A stretch of 52,500 bases of DNA from Symbiodinium natans (Eukaryota; Sar; Dinophyceae; Suessiales; Symbiodiniaceae). The DNA lies in contig CAJNDS010002072.1 in the NCBI GenBank assembly GCA_905221605.1, positions 1 through 52,500 of the forward strand, read 5' to 3'. Position numbers and translations under genes: made by a program. Under the pieces are notes generated by a model. It was not told the DNA's origin. It was given only the letters and a program-made list of their open reading frames with translations, and did not search any database. Below are positions 19,541 through 28,710 of the stretch, one piece after another. Position 1 is the first letter of the stretch; every line of letters starts with the position of its first letter.

Positions 19541-20399
19541 CCTAAGCCCTGAGATCATGACCGGCCATGTGCTCTTTTTTTGAGCTCAAATAATTCATTT
19601 TGTGCTTCTGTGGTTGCCAGGACTGGACCACATGGGCTGGAGGTCTACCCTTTCAACAGGCACACTTCGGGTCTGGGGCCTAGGGTGCTTACGAGGCAAA
19701 AGGTTTGGGGTTTGGGGTTTGGGTTTGGGTTTTGGGGTTTGGGGTTTAGTGTTTCGGGTTTAGGGGTACATGAAGTCCGAAAGTGCCAGGAGGCCTGCTT
19801 TCGGTTCAACTCTGACTTGCCGCCGCTTGCTTCCTGGCCGGCAGGAGTGCAAGTCAGGCTTTGAGGGTTTAACCCGAAACCCGAAACCCTAAACCCTATA
19901 AACCCTAAACCCTATACTACCCTTATGAAAAAGAATCTTTCTGAATTTTCGGGGAGTTCTTAAGCAAACAGTAGGATCAGAGCCTCGAGCCTCTGCGACT
20001 CGAGCTAAACTGTCTTACTGTTTTCAAATCGGGTTCAGGGTTCAGGGCTTAGGGCTTAGGGCTTGGGGCTTAGGGCTTAGGGCTTAGGGCTCAGGGTTTA
20101 GAGGGCCTGCTTTCAGCCCAACTGGGAAAACTGCTCGCAGCAGAAGTCGTTGCTCTCTCGGCGAAGCTCACAACGCGGGTGTGGTGTGCAGCAGTTCCTT
20201 GGCCAACCTCTTGAGGGTTTAGGGTTAAGGGTTTAGGGTTTGGGGTTTAGGGTTTGACACACAGTGACTTTCGCTAGCCTCGGGATTTCGGGTTCAAGGG
20301 TGAAGTCCGGGTGGCAATTGTACCGAATCCGGAGGTGTGGCCACCATCAGGGTATACTTTTCCTAATCTAAAACCTACCCCCTAAACCCTAAACTAATA

Positions 20400-20575
20400 A
20401 CTCTCAACCCTAAACCCCAAACCCTGAACCCTAAACCCTAAACCCAAAACCCAAAACCCAAATCCCAGAACCCTAAACCCTAAACCCTAAACCCAAAACC
20501 CTAAACCCTAAACCCTAAACCCTAAACGCTAAACCCTAAACCCTAAACCCTAAACCCTAAACCCTAACTCAAGGG
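20400..20575. repeat. Telomere-type array with CCCAAAA block
   Basis: CCCTAAA units contain an internal run of CCCAAAA variants. The right edge forms the donor of the exon at 20569-20646. Confidence 0.95.
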
Positions 20576-20646
20576 CTCCCTGGTCATCCCAGCTCCAGTC
20601 CTGAAACATCGCTCTGTAGGATGCCACCTCTTCGGATTCAAGATAC
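20569..20646 (-). CDS. EF-hand-like exon (entering helix and degenerate loop)
   Basis: CGACTGCAG|G opens YLESEEVASYRAMFQDWSWD, then DQGALE, ending at GTTAGGG (a telomere-variant donor). The pattern helix-DDQG-L is that of a weak EF-loop with Gly at position 6 and a hydrophobic residue at position 8. It is 78 bp (1 nt + 25 codons + 2 nt). Confidence 0.5.
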
Positions 20647-20662
20647 CTGCAGTCGTTGTTTG

Positions 20663-20830
20663 GGTTTAGGGTTTAGGGTTTAGGGTTTAGGGTTTAGGGT
20701 TTAGGGTTTAGGGTCTAGGGTTTAGGGTTTAGGGTTTAGGGTTTAGGGCTTAGGGCTTAGGGCTTAGGGCTTAGGGCTTAGGGTTCAGGGTTGGGGTTTG
20801 GGGTTTGGGATTAGGGTTTTAGGGTTTAGG
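20663..20830. repeat. Telomere-type array, TTTAGGG then CTTAGGG block
   Basis: About 20 units with a sharp switch to five CTTAGGG units, then decay. Confidence 0.95.
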
Positions 20831-20954
20831 CTTTTTTGTCGCTCCCGCATAGCTGACACGAAGTCACTCAGCAGGGTTTACTAGTGGGCGTTCCATATGC
20901 GCCAAATCAGCGGAGCATGAAAGCCTCCAGCCAACATCAAGGGGTAGAAGGAGG

Positions 20955-21002
20955 GACCCCTAGAAGGGACCCTTAATCTTCTTCCCCTATATAACCCTCT
21001 TA

Positions 21003-21033
<31 letters not shown>

Positions 21034-21150
21034 GTATATATATATATATACCACATATAGTCCCTATATATACCTTATATAGTCCCTATATACCTAAGTA
21101 GCCCCTAAATAGCCCCCAAAGAACCTCTAAGGTCCCTTGTAAGGGTACCT
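20955..21150. mobile_element. Family P element with (TA)n core
   Basis: It contains CTATATACCTAAGTAGCCCC, TAAATAGCCCC and AAAGAACC around a long (TA)n tract. The same order (reversed relative to the gene) forms the presumed intron at 37355-37470. Confidence 0.75.
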
Positions 21151-21159
21151 GCAGCGGTC

Positions 21160-21306
21160 GGTCATGGTGGCTTACAGGGAGCACAATGATGCCCGCTTTG
21201 TTAAGGAATACACCCTTAAACCCTAGACCCTAAACCCCTCATGATAAGAAGTGCCATAGGCTAATATTCCTTAGTTAAAGGGTATTGGGCCCATTGTGCC
21301 CGCCGA
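21160..21306. mobile_element. Family L element interrupted by telomere units
   Basis: The left arm GGGAGCACAATGATGCCCGC...TTAAGGAATA and the right arm TATTCCTTAGTTAAAGGGTA...CATTGTGCCCG are inverted copies. A short CCCTTAAACCCTAGACCC insert sits at the centre. A related palindrome lies at 41640-41765. Confidence 0.75.
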
Positions 21307-21469
21307 TGTCTTGTGTCTTGTGTCAGAGGACGTTTTCGGGACACATGCAGTACTGGGCCGCGAGAGGTTTTGTCCACGCCCCTTTCCGAAACAAAAACGG
21401 CCGGAACCGTAATATCGCTACAGCTTACCGGTCACTAGTACGGAGATAGGGAATTAGGTTTCTTTGCCA

Positions 21470-21602
21470 GCTGAACTCTCTGAGAACCGGGAAGATGCGA
21501 TGACATTTGGGATTTGGAGGTGTGCTTCGCGACGCGGTGAAAAGCCCCTAGGAAGGAGCCGGGCCGCCACCTTTCATCTACATATGTTTCGCGCCGCGGG
21601 GG
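21470..21602 (-). CDS. Exon island after a family A element
   Basis: ACAAGCTAG| opens EAPPRRETYVDERWRPGSFL, then GAFHRVAKHTSKSQMSSHLP and GSQRVQLAK. The upstream boundary lies about 30 bp from the family A element at 21633, which would be the intron. Confidence 0.5.
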
Positions 21603-21632
21603 AGCTTCACTAGCTTGTGCTGAATTCAATAT

Positions 21633-21734
21633 GGGTTGGGATGTTCCCCCTTATACTAACAGTCCTTAATAGGGAGTATAGTACCCCCTATCATGATCTC
21701 AATAAGGGCTGTTCGTACAACGGGAACATCCCAA
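21633..21734. mobile_element. Family A element, complete copy
   Basis: GGGATGTTCCCCCTTATACT at the left, AACGGGAACATCCCA at the right, ACAGTCCTTAATAGGGA internally. Confidence 0.93.
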
Positions 21735-21934
21735 AATATGCGATTCTAAGAAAAGAAGTCTAGGTACTGACTGAGGATCCATTATGAAACTTAAACCCTA
21801 GACCCTAAACCCTAAACCCTAAACAAACCAACTAAACGACAAGACCAGGGTGGCCTCAAAGCATCCTCGGCCCTGTGCCCATAAGCTCAAACACGCTGCA
21901 GGCACACGACGCAAACCAAGAGCTGTAGTGTGGG

Positions 21935-22105
21935 TTTAGGGTTAGGGTTTAGGGTTTAGGGTTTAGGGTTTAGGGTTTAGGGTTTAGGGTTTAGGGTTTA
22001 GGGTTTAGGGTTTAGGGTTTAGGGTTTAGGGGTTAGGGCTTAGGGTTTAGGGTTCAGGGTTCAGGGTTCAGGGTCTAGGGTGTAGGGTTTAGGGTTTAGA
22101 GTCTC
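21935..22105. repeat. Telomere-type array (TTTAGGG)n with TTCAGGG block
   Basis: About 22 units. The right part switches to three TTCAGGG units. Confidence 0.96.
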
Positions 22106-22137
22106 CTTGCTGAAGCCCTCAAGCCCTAAACTCCTAC

Positions 22138-22185
22138 ATGCAGTCCTTTCGTACGCAGCAAAATGCTCCTGGGAACTCAACAGGC
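22138..22185 (-). CDS. Short exon island, minus strand
   Basis: CTTCAAAAG| opens PVEFPGAFCCVRKDC and ends at GTAGGAG. A second frame (LLSSQEHFAAYERTA) is also open. It could follow the EF-hand gene exon at 22299, but its phase does not match directly. Confidence 0.35.
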
Positions 22186-22298
22186 CTTTTGAAGGAGCTT
22201 AGTTCAGAAGAGCCCCTATAGCCTCTTCCCTAAATGCAGGCGTGTTGGGCTCCCTGTGCCTATAACCAGCAACAAGCCCCCCCCCCCCTCCCCCTTGC

Positions 22299-22408
22299 CC
22301 GCTCCCCAAACTCTGGTGCGATGGCGGGGGGCTCCCGGTAGTTGATCATCTTCTGCGCATTCGTTATGAGCGCCCATAGGGCGCAGAAGCACGGAAAGTT
22401 GATATGCC
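22299..22408 (-). CDS. EF-hand protein gene, exon 8 (last recognised)
   Basis: GCAGCAG| opens with 2 nt completing the previous codon, then HINFPCFCALWALITNAQKM and INYREPPAIAPEFGER, ending at a GC donor (CGG|GCAAGG). Residues 173-208 of the joined chain. The start GHINF resembles the end of a further EF-loop. No stop is reached, so more exons lie further left. Phase agrees with exon 7. Confidence 0.65.
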
Positions 22409-22740
22409 CTGCTGCCGCCGACTCGACCTGTGACCTGTGGGCGAAATGCATCTTTCTGGGTGCTTTAGGCCTCTAGTGTACAAGTTTTATCTTGAGAAGC
22501 CCAAACCTACTATTTTGTAGGCTCATATTATAAACAACCCCTTATACGATTCTTAGGAAATCTACAAAAAAGCAGGTTTTGGGTTCTTAAGGTAGGGCTT
22601 GGCAGCAGGAAAAGAGAAACCCACCAGTGCAAGGACAAAAATAAAAAGAAAGCACAAGCACTAAGCCCGTAACCCGAAACCCGAAAGTCCCTAAACCCTA
22701 AACCCTAAACCCTAAACCCTGAAAAACCCAAATCTCAAGC

Positions 22741-22810
22741 CCAGGTGCAGAAGGCCCATCACATCGTCCATGGTGACCTTGACGTCCTGCTGTTCCGCGA
22801 TCTTCCTTCT
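22741..22810 (-). CDS. EF-hand protein gene, exon 7
   Basis: TTCTGGAG| opens RRKIAEQQDVKVTMDDVMGL, then LHL, ending after 1 nt at a GC donor (CTGG|GCTTGAG). The intron before it is only 40 bp (22811-22850) and half of it is telomere-like (ACCCTAAACCCC). The phase joins both neighbours. Confidence 0.7.
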
Positions 22811-22850
22811 CTCCAGAACAAGGGGTTTAGGGTGCGAGGGTGTTTGGCGC

Positions 22851-22908
22851 TTTGAGCCAGTCAGCATTATCTGAGCAAAGCTCTACGCCGTAAACCGCAA
22901 ACATTTTC
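22851..22908 (-). CDS. EF-hand protein gene, exon 6
   Basis: The acceptor CTACCCTAAG|G is the end of the family D element at 22911-23052. The exon reads KMFAVYGVELCSDNADWLK and ends at a GC donor (AAA|GCGCC). Its first residues complete the exiting helix (ALKMFAVYGV) of the third EF-hand begun in exon 5. Confidence 0.75.
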
Positions 22909-22910
22909 CT

Positions 22911-23052
22911 TAGGGTAGTTATTACATGGCCCCTTATTACGGGCCGCTATAAGGGGACCCCTTATATACCCCTTTTATACCCTATACAGCCCAAGGGCCC
23001 ATACATCAGAACCCTTTAAAGAGGCTACGGGACCATATAAAGGGCCCATGAA
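22911..23052. mobile_element. Family D element, complete; forms a 3' splice site
   Basis: The left end AGGGTAGTTATTACATGGCC and right end GGGACCATATAAAGGGCCCA are inverted. On the minus strand the left end reads AACTACCCTAAG and is the acceptor used by exon 6 of the EF-hand gene. Confidence 0.88.
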
Positions 23053-23589
23053 GCAGGGCCCGGCTAATGCAAAGCTCTGGTTGCAAAGGTTCCAAGACTC
23101 AGGGTTATTATAGTATAAGTATATACGGACCATAAGGGATAGCCATTCGTAATTATTCGGACCCTCATATCAACCAGGTTGGTCGTCGCCAGCCGCGTAC
23201 TTTCATGCAAAGTCTCGTCCAGCAACTTGAGGCATCCAACCCCCCAAGGTCTATTCGTCCATAAGCCCAAGCCCAAAAGTTTAGGGCTTAGGGTTTAGGG
23301 CTTAGGGATCACAGACCGGGGATTCCGAGAAGTTCTTTGAATCACCAGCAATTGTGAACGGCCCTCCAGTGTCTGGGATAAAAATTAGGGGGACCCGTGG
23401 GGATATAGACCCTCCCAAGAACGTCCCTGTTTAAGAGAGCCAGAAAGAGGGTTGGGAAGGGTGCCCTGTTAAGGGTCCTTTTGCAACCCTAAACCCTAAA
23501 CCCGAAACCCAAAACCCAAAACCCAAACCCCAAAACCCAAAACCCTAAACCCTAAACCCTAATCCTACCTAGGACAGTGGCCAGGGTGC

Positions 23590-23680
23590 AGAGCATCGTC
23601 AATCGAGATCGCGCCCGAGTCATCCATATCGTTCAAGGAGAACCACTGCTCCAGCTGCTTGATGACCTTTTCCTCCAGGG
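23590..23680 (-). CDS. EF-hand protein gene, exon 5 (third EF-hand)
   Basis: ACTTGGAG| follows the family D element at 23685. 2 nt complete an Ala codon, then LEEKVIKQLEQWFSLNDMDD, SGAISIDDA. The loop DMDDSGAISIDD (residues 116-127 of the joined chain) has Asp at 1 and 3, Ser at 5, Gly at 6, Ile at 8 and Asp at 12, a complete EF-hand. The exon ends with 2 nt at a GC donor (CT|GCACCC). Confidence 0.8.
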
Positions 23681-23684
23681 CTCC

Positions 23685-23914
23685 AAGTATGGGCCTTTCA
23701 TTTAGGTCCCTTCTTATATAACCCTTATATACACTATACATAATAATAACTAGTTCATGGTTGGGATAGCATTAATTGTTTTGAAACAAGAATCCTTATT
23801 GGGTTTAAGTACCCTAAAAAATGAACAATGTTGCCCAATTATGACAAAGATAAAGGCCCATAGATCAGATCCCGTTGAACAAGGGTAAGGACGCATGCTA
23901 AGGGCCCACAGCTC
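23685..23914. mobile_element. Family D element with an insertion
   Basis: The D ends (AAGTATGGGCCTTTCATTTA; CGCATGCTAAGGGCCCACAG) enclose about 110 bp of AT-rich DNA not found in other D copies (GGTTGGGATAGCATTAATTG). Confidence 0.7.
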
Positions 23915-24424
23915 CGACCTGAGATTCCTGAGGTCGAGTACGCTATGGTCTTACTATGGGATTTCTTGTTCCATCAACCTATACACAACCAACGAAAACC
24001 TCTTACTGTTGGATTTCTTGTTCCATCAACCTTTCTACAACCACCGCAAACCCATGCAGGTTCACCGACGGCGTGTTCAACACCCCAAACTGCGCAACAT
24101 GTAACCAGGCTCAGGATTCATAGGCCTGCCTGCATACAATGACCAATGCACGAGCTCCTGCATATGCCCTACTGATATTCCTACTATATGATGTACGGCC
24201 ACTACGACGACGACATCTTCGACGATAACGGCATTGACAGCTACAAGCTCTATAACCCACCGCGACCACAGCCACAACGAACTGAATATACTGCTGCGAT
24301 ACTGGCTGCTGCTGCTTTTTGCGAAGGTGACCCAGCGCCCTGTGCCGGAAACCCGAAGCCAAACAGCAAACTCAGTTGCTGTGACCCCCTCGTCTCCTAA
24401 GCCGGCCAACGCCCTAAACCGCCC

Positions 24425-24447
24425 CCAATCCCCCCCCCCCCCCCCCT
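24425..24447. repeat. Poly-C tract
   Basis: A C-run of about 17-20 bases. Similar G or C runs occur at 9797, 10499, 22277, 27284, 32551 and 49627. Confidence 0.95.
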
Positions 24448-24504
24448 TTCCGCACACATATCATCCCATTATCCCACTTCCCACTCTGTGACCCCATCGC
24501 ACTT

Positions 24505-24575
24505 CTTCAAAAACTAACCCTAAACCCGAAACCCTAAACCCGAAACCCTAAACCCTAAACCCTAAACCCGAAAAG
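24505..24575. repeat. Telomere-type array with CCCGAAA variants
   Basis: CCCTAAA and CCCGAAA units alternate. Confidence 0.9.
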
Positions 24576-25202
24576 ACTCCCACATCCATCCAAGAGAGCA
24601 AAACTTTGGCAGACCAAAGGACAGTAAGGAACGTCTTGTAGTCGATCAAATGAACTTGGGGCCTAGCGCCGGACCTGGGCTTGTGGCACGAAGGCTTTTG
24701 GGCAAAAGAGTGGAGCATTTAGGGGCCCTAAACCCTAAACCCTAAACCTGAACCCTAAACCCTAAACCCTAAACCCTAACATGTCTTTTGCCCCTTTTTG
24801 CATCAGGCCTTGTGCAATCGCCTGAAGGTTTGAACACACGGACACTCAGTGCTGGTGACTGCACCTGAACCCTAAACCTTGGGTGCCCCTTTCTTACTTG
24901 CTGCAATCAACCCTAAACCCTAAACCCGAAACCCTAAACCCTAAACCCTAAACCCTGCAGGCTTCCAAGGCTTTTCGTATTTTGGAGGCTTGCGGTTGGC
25001 ATTCTGAGTTTTGCCAAAGCCGCGACTACTCAGCAAAGAACAAACCTCGAGCCCCACACTACATGCTCCTGAAAGACGTCCTCTTAAACCCAAGAAGGGA
25101 CAATGCCGAATGTCAAGCCTTAAACCCTAAACCCGAAACCCGAAACCCTAAACCCCAGGCCCAAGCCCTAAACCCTAAACCCGAATACCAAGTAGAGTAG
25201 GC

Positions 25203-25263
25203 CCAGCGACATGACGATCTCCAGGTAGCAGAGCTCCTCGAAGTCGATCTCCCCGTTCCCATC
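25203..25263 (-). CDS. EF-hand protein gene, exon 4 (second EF-loop, main part)
   Basis: CCAAGAG| opens DGNGEIDFEELCYLEIVMSL and ends after 1 nt at a GC donor (CTGG|GCCTAC). Joined to exon 3 it gives the loop DSDGNGEIDFEE (residues 77-88), a canonical EF-hand with every ligand position filled. Telomeric repeats lie immediately upstream of the acceptor. Confidence 0.85.
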
Positions 25264-25337
25264 CTCTTGGATTTAGGGGTAGGGTGGAGGGTGTAGGGTG
25301 TAGGGTTTAGGGTTAGGGTGCCAGACTATTCCCCTAC

Positions 25338-25452
25338 TTGCTGGTTCTTAGAAGACCAAATGAGGTACTGAGGTACCCTATATCCTCCTAAATATACCTT
25401 TTAAGGGCTTATGTAGGGTACCTCATTTCCCCTATTTCCTACTAAGAACCAG
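25338..25452. mobile_element. Family C inverted-repeat element
   Basis: CTGGTTCTTAGAAGACC...GAGGTACCCTATATCCTCC at the left and GTAGGGTACCTCATTTCCCC...CCTACTAAGAACCAG at the right. It lies in intron 3 of the EF-hand gene. Confidence 0.9.
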
Positions 25453-26085
25453 GATGGCTCATGACGTTGATTCCGATGTAGCTTGCTCGAGAAAAGAAAG
25501 TATCTCAACTTATCCCCGTTCCCTGTACGGAGTTCTTGAAACAAGTACCTTCTATATCCCCGACATAACGCTTGAAGGGGCTTTCGAGGGCAGCTGAATC
25601 CCTCCCTACCTACTAAGAACTAGTAAGAGCCAAAGCCGGGTTTTAAGTTCAGGTTCAGGCACGTTACAACCCTGCTCTCCCCTAATCGTAGCCTCTGCTG
25701 AGAAGCATGGACCTTTAGGCATACAAAATGATGATGGGCTCAACTTAACCCGAAGCCCTAAACCCCAAACCCACAACCCTGACTCCAACCTCTGCTTTTG
25801 GAGGGGTGAACGTAAGCGAGAGGGGTTGTCCTGTCCCGAGGTGTTGCCGCCACAGCTTCGGGGACTTGAAGAAACAGCTCGTACCAGAGGCTGACTACAC
25901 CTCCTCACCCTGAGAACCAGAGTAAAGAAAATGCTTGAAGCTTGCGCTGGCTCTTTATAAGTAGCCTTGGGCGAGGGGGGGGGGCGTTTGAGTTGAGATG
26001 AAGGGGCTTAGGGTTGAAGGTTTCAGTCCTACTTTTTCTAGCACTGAGCTTGGAATTCTGCAATCTCTGTGTGCCGCTGAGGGTC

Positions 26086-26159
26086 GGAGTCAATCTCTCG
26101 AACGATTGCGTCGACTTGCTTCTTTGTCAACGTCTTGCCGAGTTTGGCAAATAAGTCGC
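26086..26159 (-). CDS. EF-hand protein gene, exon 3 (entering helix of EF-hand 2)
   Basis: GGTTCGCCAG| opens DLFAKLGKTLTKKQVDAIVR, then EIDS, closely following the calmodulin-type spacing LGxxLTxxxVDxIxxEID. The donor is GA (TCC|GACCCT), which is non-standard but needed to restore the loop in exon 4. Strong evidence that GA donors are used here. Confidence 0.8.
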
Positions 26160-26412
26160 CTGGCGAACCGGGGACAGGAACCCTAAACCCTAGACCCTAA
26201 ACCCAGGTGCCCTGCAGGCACTTCAGTGCCGGCATCCACTTCAAACTTTAATCCCTTAAGACAGCCGGGGTTTATAGGGTTTAGAGTCCTGGCAATAGCC
26301 CTACTCGCACTGAGCAGAAAGATGGCGTGCAAAGTCTCTCCGGCAGTACTTGGAAGCCCTTTTCGACTTAGTAGGTCTACTTAGTATCCCCCAGAAACCT
26401 GTGAATAACCCC

Positions 26413-26487
26413 CCGGTTCTTAGTGCGGAATGAGGGCCCTATCCCTGACCCTAAACCCTATACGATTCCCTACTAAGAACCAGCCAG
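26413..26487. mobile_element. Family C element, short copy with telomere units
   Basis: GGTTCTTAGTGCGGAATGAG at the left and TCCCTACTAAGAACCAGCC at the right. The centre holds ACCCTAAACCCTA. Confidence 0.75.
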
Positions 26488-26737
26488 GTGAATGATCCCC
26501 ATAACCCAACTCTTCGACTTCCTGGACACTGGGCTGTCAACTACAATGCAACCAGAGAAGTTCACGTCCGCAGGAGATGGTTGCTGCAGACCCACTGGAG
26601 AACTTCTGAAACCCACCTTTCTTGCGTAAGCCCTAACCCTGCCCCTAAACTTGCCAGCAATCCCTAAACCCTAATCTGAACCCTAAACCTAAGGCCCTCA
26701 ACCCTAAACCCTAAACCCTAAACCCTAAACCCTAAAC

Positions 26738-26837
26738 CCTGCAAGTTCGCAAAGTGGCGAAGCTCATCTTTGCCAATCGAGCCATCACCGCTGGTGTCGA
26801 ACTCCAGGAAAGCTTGCTCTAGAGCATCAAGCGTCTC
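26738..26837 (-). CDS. EF-hand protein gene, exon 2 (first EF-hand)
   Basis: CTGACCAG| opens ETLDALEQAFLEFDTSGDGS, then IGKDELRHFANLQ. The loop DTSGDGSIGKDE (residues 34-45) is a complete EF-hand preceded by an amphipathic helix. The donor is G|GTTTAG, the first unit of a telomeric array (26699-26737). The exon is flanked upstream by the family B/H composite. Confidence 0.85.
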
Positions 26838-26867
26838 CTGGTCAGGTGAACAAGGGCCCATGGGCCT

Positions 26868-26995
26868 TAAGGGTCCGGTTTAGGGTTTAGGGTTTAGGGT
26901 TTTTCGCTTAGGGCTTAGGGTTTAGGGGCCATGTAGCTTAATAGGAAATATTTGGGCCTTAAAGTACTTCCTAGAAAAGGACTGTGGGGTGCCAT
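26868..26995. mobile_element. Family B element split by a telomeric array
   Basis: CCTTAAGGGTCC, the B left end, is followed at once by GGTTTAGGGTTTAGGG units for about 55 bp. The B sequence then resumes at CATGTAGCTTAATAGG and continues TTTGGGCCTTAAAGTACTTC. The right arm is replaced by family H. Confidence 0.8.
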
Positions 26996-27102
26996 GGGGC
27001 ACTTAGTTGCTGAGTTCACAACCCCCCAAAAAACTCAGTTCTGAGTAGGGGATTATTGTATCCCAAAAAGTGCAAAGTGTGCTCATTCAGCTACTAAGGG
27101 TG
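26992..27102. mobile_element. Family H element
   Basis: GCCATGGGGCACTTAGTTGC...GTATCCCAAAAAGTGCAAAG...CATTCAGCTACTAAGG, joined to family B in the same order as at 17047-17262. Confidence 0.85.
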
Positions 27103-27399
27103 GTTAGGTGCCTGGTATCTCAGGGATGTTCGGCAACATGTACGACCAAACCCATCCTAGATGTTTTGAAAGCAAGGAAATTACGGCCCATCCTGTGCCA
27201 TGTGGCACAAAACCATTTGGTAAACTCTGAACCCTTTTGAACCCTAAACCCTAAACCCTAAACCCTTAACCCTAAACCCTAACCCCCCCCCCCCCCCTGT
27301 TAAGTAAGGAACTTTGCGTCTCTTTTTCCCAATGGCCCATGCCTTTAACAACCTTTTTGTTAACAGCCCCTGCGCGCGGCAAGCCGCTGCAAAATCCCC

Positions 27400-27510
27400 C
27401 TGGATCTTAGTAGGGAATTGGGGAATGAGGTACCCTACAGAATCCTGTAAAGGGTATGTATAGGGGGATATAGGGTACCTCATTCCCTCATTCCCCACTA
27501 AGAACCAGCC
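27400..27510. mobile_element. Family C element, complete copy
   Basis: GGATCTTAGTAGGGAATTGG...TGAGGTACCCTACAGAATCC and GGGTACCTCATTCCCTCATT...CCACTAAGAACCAGCC are inverted arms. Confidence 0.92.
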
Positions 27511-27814
27511 AGAAATCTTAGAATTGCAACATCGAGTGTGGGCTGTAGGCTACGCTTCTTGGCACGAAGCCCAGAACCCTGAGCTGGGTTGCTGTTTGAG
27601 AACTTAAACAAAACGGTTAGGGTTTAGGGTTACCATAGTAAGAGAATAGAATAGAAATTCGTTTCCTTATCATGAGAACTTCCATTCAGTTGCTTCGGTC
27701 AAGAAGCAACTGAAGCCCCCCTAGCGCAGAAAAATCTTCACACCCTAAACTCTAAACCCCTAACCCCTAACCCCTAAACCCTAAACCCTAAACCCTAAAC
27801 CCTAAACCCTAAAC

Positions 27815-27874
27815 CCAGTGGGCCTGGTCGAAGTAGTCCTTGATATCTATCTCACCAATCGTCATGCTGGGGCA
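27815..27874 (-). CDS. EF-hand protein gene, exon 1 (first recognised)
   Basis: ACTCCAAG| opens CPSMTIGEIDIKDYFDQAHW, exactly 20 codons, ending at the telomeric donor G|GTTTAG. The IGEIDIKDYF part resembles the second half of an EF-loop. It joins exon 2 in phase 0. The acceptor choice is less certain than for the other exons, and the true start of the protein lies further right (a candidate island, KKGAPFLSVSRHKASREESS, lies at about 27880-27970). Confidence 0.6.
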
Positions 27875-28006
27875 CTTGGAGTTGGCTCAAACCGGGCGCT
27901 GCTTTCCTCCCTGCTAGCTTTGTGTCGGCTGACAGATAAAAAGGGGGCGCCCTTCTTGGTTTCAAGGGGACCAGGGCTTAGGGTTTAGGTCTTATGGTTT
28001 AGATTT

Positions 28007-28135
28007 ATAAGGGAACCTAAACCCCCAAACCCTAAACCCTAAACCCTTTTGCACAGGCTTGTCTCAAAACCCTAAACCCTAAACCCTAAACCCCAAAGAA
28101 AGGGAATAAGGGCCTACTCTGGGTCCTTGGCTTAA
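28007..28135. mobile_element. Family I element interrupted by telomere units
   Basis: TAAGGGAACCTAAACCCCC is followed by two blocks of CCCTAAA, and the element then resumes at AAAGGGAATAAGGGCCTACT. Confidence 0.8.
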
Positions 28136-28145
28136 GATGCGCAGC

Positions 28146-28222
28146 CTGCATGGTGATGCCTACAACAACTGGGGCACCCTAAAGCCCTCCGCGAGATCTA
28201 CCTTCGAGCCAGAACAACAGCC
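28146..28222 (+). CDS. Exon island, plus strand, after a family I element
   Basis: SLHGDAYNNWGTLKPSARST, then FEPEQQPAL. As at 14.9 kb, a family I element sits just upstream. Confidence 0.4.
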
Positions 28223-28275
28223 AGCCTTAAGGGTTTAGGGTTTAGGGTTTAGGGTTTAGGGTTTAGGGTTTAGGG

Positions 28276-28398
28276 GTTACAGTAAACTCCAGAAAGTTGG
28301 AACATGGTTTGAGGACGAGTAGTGCTGGGATTCCCTCTAGCAACCCTCTTAGGGTATGAGGGTCCTCGTGTTCCAACTTTTGGGAGTTTGCTGTAGGG
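28276..28398. mobile_element. Family O palindrome
   Basis: TACAGTAAACTCCAGAAAGT and ACTTTTGGGAGTTTGCTGTA are inverted ends enclosing GGAACATGG...CGTGTTCC. It is a perfect-looking hairpin of about 120 bp, and I saw only one copy here. Confidence 0.85.
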
Positions 28399-28600
28399 TT
28401 TGGGATTTTCCGAACGGCACACAGCAGTTTCGGGTTTAGGATTGCATGTCAACGAGGTTTAGGTTTTAGGGTTTACGGTTTAGGGTTTAGGGTTTTCTAG
28501 ATGGGAAGCTGTAGGCTAAACTTGCACTGCAGGATGTCGACATCAAAGCGAACACACCGGCCTCGCATGTAGGAGTTCGCACGTGCGCTTGAAGGATCTA

Positions 28601-28710
28601 ACCTTAAGGGTCCATGTACCTGATGATTATATACTTGGGCCTTAAAGTATTTCCTACATAGGGACTTTGGGGCCCAAGCATATAATAATGAGGTACATGG
28701 ACCCTTAGGG
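28601..28710. mobile_element. Family B element, complete copy
   Basis: CCTTAAGGGTCCATGTACCT at the left, AGGTACATGGACCCTTAGGG at the right, TACTTGGGCCTTAAAGTATT internally. Confidence 0.95.
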
